Assembly: GCA_964464375.1 (NCBI GenBank)
Contig: CAYXFU010000013.1
Coordinates: forward strand, 1 to 64,000
Direction: 5' to 3'
DNA from: CAIOZA01 sp964464375
Lineage (GTDB): Bacteria; Bacteroidota; Ignavibacteria; Kapaibacteriales; UBA2268
Length of the DNA: 64,000 nt
Shown here: in pieces, positions 52,384 to 62,071 of the stretch
Layout of the letters: each line of letters starts with the position of its first letter
How positions within the stretch are numbered: the stretch's first letter is position 1
Notes under the pieces: generated by a model
Databases searched by the model: none
What the model was told of the DNA's origin: nothing
What the model saw: the letters and a program-made list of their open reading frames with translations, nothing else
Program-made: the position numbers and the translations under genes

Positions 52384-53016
52384 ATGATAAAAATTATTAT
52401 TGTTGATGATCATTCTGTTGTTCGAAAAGGTTTGAAGCAGATAATAGAGGAAACACCAGATTTATTCGTGAGTGACGAAGCTTCTTCAGGTAATGAATTG
52501 CTTGAAAAAGTCCGTCAAAACAAATACGATGTTGTATTGCTCGATATTTCTATGCCTGGCAAAGATGGTCTGGACACGTTAAAAGATTTAAAAATTGAAA
52601 AACCTGAACTCCCTGTTTTGATGTTCACGGTCTACCCTGAAGAACAATATGCATTACGAGTTCTGAAAGCCGGTGCCGCAGGGTATATTAACAAAGAATG
52701 TGAGCCGGAAGAGCTTATAGAAGCTATCCGAAAAGTATCAATGGGAAGAAAGTATATATCGCCTGACCTTGCTGAAATTCTAGCATCCAATCTTGATTCC
52801 GGGAATCAAGCTATGCTTCATGAGAATCTTTCGGACAGAGAATTCCAGGTTATGTGCCTAATAGCATCCGGAAAAACTGTTAAAGATATTGCTAAACAGC
52901 TTAATTTGAGCATTAATACTATCAGCACTTACAGAATACGAATTTTAGAAAAGATGTCAATGAAAAGCAATGCTGAGCTAACCCATTATGCCATCAAAAA
53001 TGGCTTGGTCGATTAA
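52384..53016 (+). CDS. NarL/FixJ-family response regulator
   Basis: A 210-residue regulator: receiver domain with Asp8/Asp9, phospho-acceptor Asp54 in VVLLDISMPGKDG, and the conserved Lys in AGYINKE; then a LuxR-type helix-turn-helix (LSDREFQVMCLIASGKTVKD and LNLSINTISTYRIRILEKM) near 145-205. It is the output partner of the adjoining kinase. Targets are unknown, and no obvious binding site was picked out. Confidence 0.95.
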   Translation: MIKIIIVDDHSVVRKGLKQIIEETPDLFVSDEASSGNELLEKVRQNKYDVVLLDISMPGKDGLDTLKDLKIEKPELPVLMFTVYPEEQYALRVLKAGAAGYINKECEPEELIEAIRKVSMGRKYISPDLAEILASNLDSGNQAMLHENLSDREFQVMCLIASGKTVKDIAKQLNLSINTISTYRIRILEKMSMKSNAELTHYAIKNGLVD

Positions 53017-53066
53017 ATATGATTATTTTAATTTGCTCATTATATTGCTCTTAATCACATATTTCT

Positions 53067-53099
53067 AAAAAAAATCCCCACTAAAGATAAAAGTGAGGA
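53067..53099 (-). terminator. Terminator after the secreted protein gene at 53127
   Basis: TCCCCACT (53075-53082) pairs with AGTGAGGA (53092-53099), eight pairs with one G-U in RNA; on the minus strand the stem is followed by a T-run (53074 down to 53067). Confidence 0.7.
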
Positions 53100-53126
53100 C
53101 GTTAATATAAAATAAGAACTAATCAA

Positions 53127-54920
53127 TTATTTATCTTCTTTTATTATTCTCTTTGTTATTGTTTGCCTGTCAGTTAGTATCTTAATAAAATATACACCAT
53201 TGGCTACATTACTTATATCAATCTGTTTACTATCTGATAGCTTTTGCTCTTTGATTATGCTTCCCAAATTATCAGTTATTTGTATATTACCTGCTTCAGA
53301 GTACTTATTTTGAATTTGGATAATACCTGATGTTGGATTTGGAAAAATACTAATTCCTTCAGAATCATTATCCTGTATATTCGATGTTGACCCGGTTACC
53401 TGAAGTCTCACTGGGTTTGAAACATTCTTATTGAGCGTAATCCAAACGCGAGAATTCGCCTGGTCTATAGTTGCAAAATAATCTTTATCCTCCATTGCAA
53501 TAGTATTGTCTATTTTAATTTGATTAAGAGCGGAAGCCGAGAAATTATTTATAACAAAAATCGGATTTTCTATAGGGGCATTCATGGCGGGTGTAAACAT
53601 AAGGTCAACGGCGTTAGCATCAGCATCGGCTTCCCATGTAGAATAAATGTGATTATAACCTTGTGGTACATAAAAAACATTGTTATCAGTAGAGTTAGCA
53701 AGTCCGACACCTGCAGGTCCCGATAACCTAACAGTACCTACAGTGGCATTCAGTGTTGCCAAGTGCATATTTTCCATTTGTTTTACGATTTGCCCGGTAG
53801 CACCTTCCTTATAACCCCCAGTATGCTCACCAAGGACAATGAAAACCGAATAGGCAAGTAGCATACCATTAGTTCTAGAACCATCGGAATGTTGTGTGAA
53901 ATCTGTTTTTGAAGGATAAGCACCCCATTCATCAAAACCTCCTGGATGTCCCCAGTTAGTTCCCCAAGTTAGTCGCTTTGTAACACCCCCAGAGGCATCA
54001 AGAATTCCATAGTTTAATATTTGGTAAACCCATTGGCCATCAGCAATCATTGGACCGTTTAATTTTTGTTCATTCATCAAAGCAGGTGAAGGATTCAAAC
54101 CCATATCATTTACATAAATCGACTGTGTCAACACGTGTCCCATTTCAGCATTAACATTCTTTGTCCACTGCATAGCATAAGGAATACTATTAGATTCGTC
54201 ATATCGCCAACCTGAATTGCTAGTTATCAAACTACTCTCATCAGTTGTGCCATTGTTTACGCTAACCCACTTATAAGTGTCACCCCAAGAGGCTCCACCA
54301 ATCAAATCACCTGAATAAGGACTGGAGTAATTAGTATTCCCGTCATAATGAAAATCACCATAAGGTGATCGTGAATCAGCACCAAGATTGCCTGTTTTAT
54401 CAGCACGTGCATCTTGAGTTACCGAAAAAATTGGATAATTCCTGCCAGTTGCAAAAAACCATTGCACCCTCGATGGAACTACTGTCGTAGTTGAACCGGA
54501 ACCAGGCGGAGAATCAATCAGATAAGTAGGCATGTAAAAATCAATTATAGCGTGATGTCTTCCATTCAATGGTAGTGTTGTCATTCCACCAACTGTATGA
54601 GAAGATCGATCCCCTCCATAAACAGTGTGATTTTGTAAATAACCATCTCCTTCATGCCCATTAGCACCTGTACCACGGCATACTCTGTCCACCCCAGATA
54701 CTTTATAAATAAATTCTCTTAAATAACCGGCACCATTGGGTCGTTGGTCAACCATGATTGCAGAGCGTTGTTCATTTTTAACATCACTCCAAGTGAATGT
54801 ATGAGCAGGTAAACCATTATCTGAAGTACTAGTACTAACAGATAATATTTCTTGACCTAAAAGTGTGTTTATGCTGAAAATTAATACAAAGCATAATATA
54901 GAAATAGTAATTAGTTTCAT
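53127..54920 (-). CDS. Large secreted protein of unknown function with T9SS sorting domain
   Basis: The 597 residues start with a signal peptide (LITISILCFVLIFSINTLLG). The body is rich in Gly, Trp, Tyr, Asn and Asp (for example KRLTWGTNWGHPGGFDEWGA and GDFHYDGNTNYSSPYSG), like carbohydrate-active or surface proteins, but no catalytic family is recognised. From about 525 a T9SS type A domain follows: ISIFPNPTSGIIQIQN, IQITDNLGSIIKEQKL, NGVYFIKIL. It stands alone between the two-component regulator and the HDOD gene, with its own terminator. Confidence 0.75.
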   Translation of the reverse strand: MKLITISILCFVLIFSINTLLGQEILSVSTSTSDNGLPAHTFTWSDVKNEQRSAIMVDQRPNGAGYLREFIYKVSGVDRVCRGTGANGHEGDGYLQNHTVYGGDRSSHTVGGMTTLPLNGRHHAIIDFYMPTYLIDSPPGSGSTTTVVPSRVQWFFATGRNYPIFSVTQDARADKTGNLGADSRSPYGDFHYDGNTNYSSPYSGDLIGGASWGDTYKWVSVNNGTTDESSLITSNSGWRYDESNSIPYAMQWTKNVNAEMGHVLTQSIYVNDMGLNPSPALMNEQKLNGPMIADGQWVYQILNYGILDASGGVTKRLTWGTNWGHPGGFDEWGAYPSKTDFTQHSDGSRTNGMLLAYSVFIVLGEHTGGYKEGATGQIVKQMENMHLATLNATVGTVRLSGPAGVGLANSTDNNVFYVPQGYNHIYSTWEADADANAVDLMFTPAMNAPIENPIFVINNFSASALNQIKIDNTIAMEDKDYFATIDQANSRVWITLNKNVSNPVRLQVTGSTSNIQDNDSEGISIFPNPTSGIIQIQNKYSEAGNIQITDNLGSIIKEQKLSDSKQIDISNVANGVYFIKILTDRQTITKRIIKEDK

Positions 54921-55223
54921 GTATATTTTAACAATTAAGTGTGACTAAATTTAAGATTAGAGACAACTAAATTCTCTAACTATTTTAATTTCTTAAAAAG
55001 ATAAATCAATAATAATGAAAAATATATAATTAGGAAATATTTGGAATTTTTGGAGTAATCAAAGAAAGGATAAAGAATATTGAATATATTCAATTTAAAT
55101 TTTAGGTCAATGAAGATGAATTATCTTAGAGGTTGTTAGAAAAAAAAGCCATTCAAAAGAAACAAAGATGTTCATAGCTTCGATAAATATTAAAAGTAAC
55201 TATTCGCCGAAAGAGCAAATACA
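54921..55223. other. Intergenic region without a recognised feature
   Basis: A 303-base AT-rich stretch between two minus-strand genes. It must hold the promoter of the secreted protein gene (towards 54921); no RNA gene, repeat, strong hairpin or credible reading frame was seen. Confidence 0.6.
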
Positions 55224-56099
55224 CTATTCTCCCATAATTGCCTTTAGGAATTCTTCTGATTTTCTAAATTCAGTTTCAAGTTCAAATGTAAAACTCTCTA
55301 AATCCAAATCATTCATTTCGGGATAGAAATCTTTAAGAATGAGCCATGCTTCTTGTTCTTCTATATTAATTGAATCGAACCCTTCGGAAATATCGGCACC
55401 CCACATTTCGCAGAGAACATCGGCTAATCTTACAATAGCAACAAGTTCTTTATTGGCAATAGCTTTTGATGGATGAGTATGATATGAGATTGCTTCTGCA
55501 AGAGGTTCGGGCAGTTTCCACATCAAGCAAATTTCTGCACCAACTTCTGTATGATCTATACCGAATAATTCACGCTCAGCATCAACATCCATCATGCCAT
55601 TAGCATGGACATTATTCAGCACTTTTGAATATTTAACTGCATCATACTGGAGCATAGCCAACTTACCAATATCATGAAGTAGACCGCCAATAAATTCATA
55701 TTCACGGAAATTCTTTTTTAATTTATTTGTTATTGATTTGGCAACAATACCAGTACATGACGAATGCCACCAGAATCTTTCCATAATCTCAGCAGCAAAT
55801 TTCTGCGAGCTCATAAGAAATCGAGAAAATATCGATACACCAAGTACAATATTAGTTAAGCGATTAATTCCTAAAGTAATAATTGCTTGTTGAATTGTAT
55901 TAATTTTCTGCCGTGTTGCATAAATAGGTGAATTAGCAACTCTGATTAGTTTCAAAGTCAAAGGAGCATCGGCTTCAATCACTTGTGACAAATCTCTGAA
56001 ATCGATATCATCATTCTCGAGGAGTTGCAATATCTTAGCCGCTACGGGTGGTAGAGTAGCGAATTCCTGGGTTTCTATCAGACTTTTTACTAATGACAT
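55224..56099 (-). CDS. HDOD-domain signalling protein
   Basis: A 291-residue HDOD protein. The domain runs from about 10 to 210: FATLPPVAAKILQLLENDDI, IEADAPLTLKLIRVANSPIY and GGLLHDIGKLAMLQYD. The HD-like His-Asp pair of that last block is retained, as is GIDHTEVGAEICLMWKLPEP, so it may keep some metal sites, although HDOD proteins generally lack phosphohydrolase activity. They act in signalling that affects motility, attachment or stress. No effector domain is fused. The 287-base gap to metH contains no recognised feature. Confidence 0.9.
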   Translation of the reverse strand: MSLVKSLIETQEFATLPPVAAKILQLLENDDIDFRDLSQVIEADAPLTLKLIRVANSPIYATRQKINTIQQAIITLGINRLTNIVLGVSIFSRFLMSSQKFAAEIMERFWWHSSCTGIVAKSITNKLKKNFREYEFIGGLLHDIGKLAMLQYDAVKYSKVLNNVHANGMMDVDAERELFGIDHTEVGAEICLMWKLPEPLAEAISYHTHPSKAIANKELVAIVRLADVLCEMWGADISEGFDSINIEEQEAWLILKDFYPEMNDLDLESFTFELETEFRKSEEFLKAIMGE

Positions 56100-56386
56100 A
56101 ATTTCAATTTAAATATATTTCTTAACTAATTTACTATTACAATTATACTATCGGAATATTCTACAAAAAATGAACCAAATATTTTAAATTTTACGATTTT
56201 TTTTTAATTGTTCATAAAAAATTATTGATTTTCTTCATTGAAAAATAAACCAATGAATAATTAAATAATTATACGAATAGAATAATCGGATAATTATATG
56301 AAAACTTCAATAAATTTTATAAAAAAAGCATAAGTAATTACTCAAATATTTTAAAATTGAACAGAAAAATATCAAACATTAGCTTA

Positions 56387-59300
56387 TTAGACATAAGATA
56401 AGTTCTGTGAAAGCCATCTTTCAACTTGTTCTGTACTCATTCCTTTTCTTTTTTTATAATCGAGAACCTGATCTTTGTCAATTTTTCCTACAGGAAAATA
56501 TTTCGAGTCAGGATGTGCAAAATATAGACCTGAGACTGAAGCAGGAGGCGTCATCATAAATGAATCAGTCAAGTTAATACCTGTGGATTGCTCAGCAGAA
56601 AGCAAATCAAATAGAATTTCCTTTTCTGTGTGATCCGGTGATGCAGGATAACCGGGAGCAGGTCGTATACCTGAGTAACGCTCTCTGATAATATCTTCGG
56701 ATGACAAATTTTCGTTAACAGAATAACCCCAATAATCCTTACGAACCATTTCATGCAGATGTTCCGCAAAAGCCTCGGCTAATCTATCTGCTAAAACTTT
56801 TGTCATTATGCTTTTGTAATCATCATTCTCATTTCTAAAAGATTGAGCTAATTCTTCAGCTCCAATGCCAGCCGTCACAGCGAAGCCCCCTATATAGTCA
56901 GATATACCCCCATCACGTGGCGCGATATAGTCAGCCAAAGCTAAGTTAGGTGCCCCTGACTGCATTAAACCCTGTTGACGTAAGGTGTGTAAAGTAACCA
57001 AAATTCCCTCATGGGTTTCATCCGAATAAACCTCAATATCGTCGTCTCCAATTGTGTTTGCAGGAAATAGTCCAAAGACACCGTTAGCTTTGATTAATTT
57101 ATTAGCAATGATGATATCGAGAAGTTCATTAGCATCAGCAAAAAGTTTCCTGGCTTCCGAACCCATCTTGGGATCATCAAGAATTGCAGGATATCTGCCT
57201 TTTAACTCCCAGGTTATAAAGAATTCAGACCAGTTAATATATTCTCTTAATGTTTCAAGAGGATAATCAATAAATTTAGTAACACCAATTTTTTTTGGTT
57301 TAGTAATGTTCAAATTCTGCCAGTCAGTTTTCAATTTATTTTTTCGGGCATCAACCAAAGAAATAAGTTTTCTTTCACTATTTTTTTTGCTGTGATTTAT
57401 CCGAATTTCTTCATATTCACTATTGATGTTCTCAAGAAAATTATTCTTTGTTGAATTATTCAAAAGGCTACTAACCACGGCTACACTCTTTGAAGCATCG
57501 AGTACATGAATCACTTTATTGTCATAATTAGAAGAAATTTTAACTGCAGTATGGACTCTGGAGGTTGTTGCACCGCCAATAAGCAGAGGAATATTGAGTC
57601 CCTCTCTTTTCATTTCTTTTGCGACGTGAACCATTTCATCAAGCGATGGAGTGATTAGTCCACTGAGACCAATGATATCGACATTGTGTTTCCGTGCTTC
57701 ATCAATTATAGTTGATGAGTTGACCATGACTCCCAGATCAATTATCTCGTAATTATTACAACCAAGAACAACTCCAACAATGTTTTTTCCAATATCGTGA
57801 ACATCCCCCTTGACGGTTGCCATTAATATCTTACCGGCTGTTTGTCTTTGGGATCCCTGACTAAGAAGTTTAGCCTCAATAACCGGTTGAAGAATAGCCA
57901 CTGCTTTTTTCATCACGCGGGCACTTTTCACAACCTGAGGAAGGAACATTTTGCCTGAGCCAAAAAGATTACCAACAATATTCATGGCATCCATTAATGG
58001 ACCTTCTATTATATTCAATGGATTCTCAAATTTGGTGATGGCTTCTGCAATATCAACATCGATAAATTCAGTAATTCCCTTGACAAGTGAATGAGTTAGT
58101 CTATCTTCTAAAGGCAATGCCCTCCATTCGTCATCTTTTTTATCGATTCTGTTAGAATCTGACTGAATCTGAGAAGCAAAGTTAATAAGATTTTCAGTTG
58201 CATCTTTCTTTCTATTAAATAGTACATCTTCAATTCGCTGGAGTAATTCCTTTGGAACAGATTCATACACATCAAGCTGCCCGGCATTAACAATTCCCAT
58301 ATCCAGACCGGCTTTTATGGCATGATAAAGGAAAGCTGAATGCATTGCTTCCCTAACTCGATCATTCCCGCGGAATGAGAAGCTGACATTACTTATTCCT
58401 CCACTTGTTTTAGCATGTGGTAAATTCTGCTTGATCCAACGAACCGACTCAATGAAATTGACTGCATACTCATTATGCTCATCCATCCCTGTAGCAATTG
58501 TTAGAACATTAGCATCAAAAATAACATCATAAGGCTTAAATCCAACAATGTTTGTTAAGATGTTATAAGCTCTGTTGGCTATTTCAATTTTGCGTTCATA
58601 AGTTGAAGCCTGACCTTCTTCATCGAATGCCATAACAATAACAGCAGCACCATAACTCAATATCTTGCGTGCATGCTCGATGAATACTTCTTCTCCTTCC
58701 TTAAGAGAAATAGAATTCACTATTCCTTTGCCTTGAAGGCATTTCAAACCGGACTCAATAACAGTCCATTTGGAGGAATCAATCATAACCGGAACACGTG
58801 AAATATCAGGTTCTGCGGCAAGCATATTCAGAAAATCAGTAATAACCAGCTCAGAATCAAGCATTCCCTCATCAACATTCACATCTATTATCTGAGCACC
58901 GTTCATAACTTGTTGTCTTGCAACTTCAACAGCCTGATCATATTCTTTATTTACAATATGCTTTGCAAATTTTCTTGATCCGGCAACGTTCGTTCTTTCA
59001 CCGATGTTTACGAAATTGGTTTCAGGAGTAACAACTAATGCCTCAAGTCCACTTAATCTAAGATATGGTGGAATATCCGGAATTTCTCTGGGTGTAAGCT
59101 TTGAAGCAATATCAGCAATATTCTGAATATGGTCAGGTGTAGTACCACAGCACCCACCGACAATATTCAGGAATCCACTTTTGCCATAATCCTCGAGAAT
59201 ATCTGCCATAGTTGATGGAGTTTCGTCGTAACCACCAAATTCATTGGGTAACCCGGCATTGGGATATAAACTTGTGAAACAGTTAGCTTTTTCTGAAAGT

Positions 59301-60100
59301 TCCTCAATAAAAGGACGCATTTGTGTAGATCCCAAAGCACAGTTGATTCCAATCGAGAGCAGATTTGGAGCATGTGAAACAGATATCCAAAATGCTTCAA
59401 TCGTTTGCCCGGTTAATGTGCGACCACTCATGTCAACGATTGTTCCGGAGATCATCACAGGTAAAGGTTCTAGTTCAGGATTATCATGATAATACTCATT
59501 AACGGCGAATATGGCAGCTTTGCAATTAAGTGTGTCGAAGACAGTTTCAATAAGAAGAATATCAGAGCCACCGTCAACAAGACCTGAGATTTGTATATAA
59601 TATGCTTTGACAAAGTCATCAAATTTTGCGGTACGGAATCCAGGATTATTAACATCTGGCGAAAGAGATGCAGTTCTATTTGTTGGTCCAATAGCTCCAG
59701 CAACAAATCTAGGTTTTTCAGGAGTAATCAGATTGTACTCGTCACACGCCAGACGGGCTATTCGCGACGCTTCAAAGTTTATCTCATAGGCAAACGATTC
59801 AGTCAGATAATCTGATTGAGAAATGGGCGTACCATTAAAAGTATTGGTTTCAATTATATCGGATCCTGCCTTGAGATACTCAAGATGAATGCCTTTAATA
59901 ATTTCGGGTTGAGTTAAAACAAGAAGATCATTATTCCCTCTCAGATCTTTAGGATGGGCTTGGAATCGCTCTCCACGGAAGTCTGATTCTGTTAATGAAT
60001 GTCTCTGAATCATTGTGCCCATGGCACCATCGAGAACCAATACACGATTCTTGAGAATCGATTTTAATTGTTCAAATCTGTTTAAATTTTCGAATTTCAT
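56387..60100 (-). CDS. metH: Cobalamin-dependent methionine synthase
   Basis: Full-length MetH, about 1237 residues. In order: homocysteine domain (about 10-330; LDGAMGTMIQ, zinc Cys in INCALG and GGCCGTTPDH), folate domain (about 360-630; NIGERTNVAGSRKF), cobalamin cap and B12 domain (about 650-880; DVHDIGKNIVG, the base-off His) and the SAM-dependent reactivation domain (about 950-1237; RPAPGYPASPDH). It methylates homocysteine using 5-methyl-THF. ATG 60100 is chosen; a TTG at 60118 overlaps the previous stop (TTGA) and would add six residues. It follows the MTHFR fusion gene directly, a methionine/C1 pair. Confidence 0.97.
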   Translation of the reverse strand: MKFENLNRFEQLKSILKNRVLVLDGAMGTMIQRHSLTESDFRGERFQAHPKDLRGNNDLLVLTQPEIIKGIHLEYLKAGSDIIETNTFNGTPISQSDYLTESFAYEINFEASRIARLACDEYNLITPEKPRFVAGAIGPTNRTASLSPDVNNPGFRTAKFDDFVKAYYIQISGLVDGGSDILLIETVFDTLNCKAAIFAVNEYYHDNPELEPLPVMISGTIVDMSGRTLTGQTIEAFWISVSHAPNLLSIGINCALGSTQMRPFIEELSEKANCFTSLYPNAGLPNEFGGYDETPSTMADILEDYGKSGFLNIVGGCCGTTPDHIQNIADIASKLTPREIPDIPPYLRLSGLEALVVTPETNFVNIGERTNVAGSRKFAKHIVNKEYDQAVEVARQQVMNGAQIIDVNVDEGMLDSELVITDFLNMLAAEPDISRVPVMIDSSKWTVIESGLKCLQGKGIVNSISLKEGEEVFIEHARKILSYGAAVIVMAFDEEGQASTYERKIEIANRAYNILTNIVGFKPYDVIFDANVLTIATGMDEHNEYAVNFIESVRWIKQNLPHAKTSGGISNVSFSFRGNDRVREAMHSAFLYHAIKAGLDMGIVNAGQLDVYESVPKELLQRIEDVLFNRKKDATENLINFASQIQSDSNRIDKKDDEWRALPLEDRLTHSLVKGITEFIDVDIAEAITKFENPLNIIEGPLMDAMNIVGNLFGSGKMFLPQVVKSARVMKKAVAILQPVIEAKLLSQGSQRQTAGKILMATVKGDVHDIGKNIVGVVLGCNNYEIIDLGVMVNSSTIIDEARKHNVDIIGLSGLITPSLDEMVHVAKEMKREGLNIPLLIGGATTSRVHTAVKISSNYDNKVIHVLDASKSVAVVSSLLNNSTKNNFLENINSEYEEIRINHSKKNSERKLISLVDARKNKLKTDWQNLNITKPKKIGVTKFIDYPLETLREYINWSEFFITWELKGRYPAILDDPKMGSEARKLFADANELLDIIIANKLIKANGVFGLFPANTIGDDDIEVYSDETHEGILVTLHTLRQQGLMQSGAPNLALADYIAPRDGGISDYIGGFAVTAGIGAEELAQSFRNENDDYKSIMTKVLADRLAEAFAEHLHEMVRKDYWGYSVNENLSSEDIIRERYSGIRPAPGYPASPDHTEKEILFDLLSAEQSTGINLTDSFMMTPPASVSGLYFAHPDSKYFPVGKIDKDQVLDYKKRKGMSTEQVERWLSQNLSYV

Positions 60101-60114
60101 TCTCCGATTAATAC

Positions 60115-61962
60115 TCAATTAAATGTAAAACCATCCAGCACATCTATTACACTTTGTACTCTGCCGAATGGTGCCGAAATCTGTACTCCATGAATCATTC
60201 CAAGCATATTTTCCAATGTTTCTCTTGCTATTCTTATGCCCTCATCCCTACTTGCCTCTTTGGATTCCTGAACATTAACAAGTCTTTTCATCAGTATATC
60301 GGGAACGTTGCAGCCAGGGACTTCGTTATTCATAAATTCAGCATTCCTAAGTGAAGTCAAGGGCCAAAGTCCTGCAATTATTGGTTTTTTAATATGCTCA
60401 ATTCTTTTTATAAAACTTTCGAAAATATCAATATCAAAAACAGGCTGCGTAATAATATACTCGGCACCTGCTTCAACTTTCCAGTCAAGACGACGTAATT
60501 CTTCATCCATGTTGATTGCTCCGGGATTAGCACCTACACCGACGAAGAAACCTGTTGGACGTCCAATCGGATTACCAGCAATATCCAAACCATGGTTCAA
60601 TCTATCAAGAATATTGACCAATCCAATAGCATCAACATCAAATACTGCTGTTGCATCAGGATAATTGCCTAGTTTAGGTGGATCGCCTGTTACAGAGAGA
60701 ATATTTCTCAGACCCAAGGCATAAGCTCCGAGTAGGTCGGATTGCATACCTATTACATTCCTATCTCTGCAAACAAAATGAAGCAGTGTTTCAATTCCAA
60801 CATCTCTCTGTATTTGAATAGCCAGAGACAATGCAGACATTCTGGCACTGGCACGAGGTCCGTCAGGGATATTTATAACATCAATTCCGTTAAAGAACAT
60901 TTCACGTGCTTTTTCTATCTCATTTGTTGCCGATACTCCATGAGGTGGTAATAATTCGACAAATTTCACAAAATGGCCATCAGTTAACCTTTTGGCTAAT
61001 CTTGATTTTTTTTCTACCGGAACAATTTCTACTGAATCATCGACTACGATTTTATCAATTTTTATTTCTTTTTTTCTGTACTGAGGCATTAATGCATTAA
61101 TAGCATTACGCATACTTTTTATGTGCTCTGGTGCTGTACCGCAGCACCCTCCTATCACATTAGCACCATTTAAAATAAATTGCTTTGCATATTCAGCCAT
61201 GTATTCAGGAGATGTAAGATATAGGTTTCTTCCGTCCACATTTTTTGGCTTACCTGCATTAGGCATGATTGAAATTGGTATTTCAGTCAGCTTACGTGCC
61301 TGTTCGAGCCAGTTTAGCATTATTTGGGGACCAACTGTACAATTAATACCGACAACATCAGCTGCAATATTTTCAAGTTCCTTAATCATTACCGGCACTG
61401 AAGCACCAGTCAACGATGATGCGTCTTCATCTATGGTCATTTGTGCAATACAAGGGAGATCACTTATTTCACGAACAGCAAGAACTGCCTGCTTCAATTC
61501 ATCAGGGTATATAAATGTTTCGAATATTATAAGATCAACTCCACCATCAATCAATGGAAGAATCTGCTCCTTAAAAAATTCTTTTACTTCATCTCTTGAC
61601 AATGGTCCAAGTGGCTCCATCTGAATTCCTAAAGGACCAACAGCTCCGGCAACAAGAATATCATTCCCTGCAACCTCACGGGCTAACTTGGCTCCGGCGA
61701 AATTAATATCATATAGCTTGTCTTGAAGCATAAAACGTTTAAGCTTAGGTCCATTAGCTCCATAAGTATTAGTTTCAATTACATCAGCACCGGCATTTTT
61801 ATAATCTTCATGAACCATTCTAACAAGAGTAGGATTTGTAAGATTGAGTTCATCAAAGCATTTATTAATAAAAACGCCTTTTTTATAAAGCTCAGTCCCC
61901 ATTCCACCATCGAAAAGGATTATAGAGTTAGAAATTTTATTTTTAAATTCAAGTCTATTCAA
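60115..61962 (-). CDS. Homocysteine S-methyltransferase/methylenetetrahydrofolate reductase fusion
   Basis: A 615-residue fusion of the YitJ type. The N-terminal half (about 1-300) is a homocysteine methyltransferase domain with LFDGGMGTELYKKG, INCTVGPQ and GGCCGTAPEH for zinc; the C-terminal half (about 325-615) is a MetF-like TIM barrel with FVELLPPHG, LSVTGDPPKLGNYP, and IITQPVFDIDIFESF that makes 5-methyl-THF. It thus supplies the methyl donor used by MetH next door and may also methylate homocysteine itself. No separate metF is in the window. Its promoter lies in the 109-base gap shared with the amidase gene, too short for a cobalamin riboswitch. Confidence 0.93.
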   Translation of the reverse strand: MNRLEFKNKISNSIILFDGGMGTELYKKGVFINKCFDELNLTNPTLVRMVHEDYKNAGADVIETNTYGANGPKLKRFMLQDKLYDINFAGAKLAREVAGNDILVAGAVGPLGIQMEPLGPLSRDEVKEFFKEQILPLIDGGVDLIIFETFIYPDELKQAVLAVREISDLPCIAQMTIDEDASSLTGASVPVMIKELENIAADVVGINCTVGPQIMLNWLEQARKLTEIPISIMPNAGKPKNVDGRNLYLTSPEYMAEYAKQFILNGANVIGGCCGTAPEHIKSMRNAINALMPQYRKKEIKIDKIVVDDSVEIVPVEKKSRLAKRLTDGHFVKFVELLPPHGVSATNEIEKAREMFFNGIDVINIPDGPRASARMSALSLAIQIQRDVGIETLLHFVCRDRNVIGMQSDLLGAYALGLRNILSVTGDPPKLGNYPDATAVFDVDAIGLVNILDRLNHGLDIAGNPIGRPTGFFVGVGANPGAINMDEELRRLDWKVEAGAEYIITQPVFDIDIFESFIKRIEHIKKPIIAGLWPLTSLRNAEFMNNEVPGCNVPDILMKRLVNVQESKEASRDEGIRIARETLENMLGMIHGVQISAPFGRVQSVIDVLDGFTFN

Positions 61963-62071
61963 TTTAAGCCCAAATTGATAAGAAAAAATACCTTTAGAAT
62001 GAGTAATTGTCGTATTAGATGAGAATAAATTTTATTAACTAACAAAACATAACTATTTTTGTAGATTATTT

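Noticed and set aside
54921..56386. Small RNA or tRNA gene in the intergenic gaps near the HDOD gene
   Set aside because: Only AT-rich sequence without a cloverleaf, CCA end or strong stem was seen.
62054..62061. TATTTTTG as promoter of the amidase gene
   Set aside because: It lies ten bases before the ATG, which would leave almost no leader; start or promoter may be elsewhere.
61963..62071. Possible cobalamin riboswitch before the MTHFR fusion and metH
   Set aside because: The gap is only 109 bases and shared with a divergent gene; no B12-box was seen.
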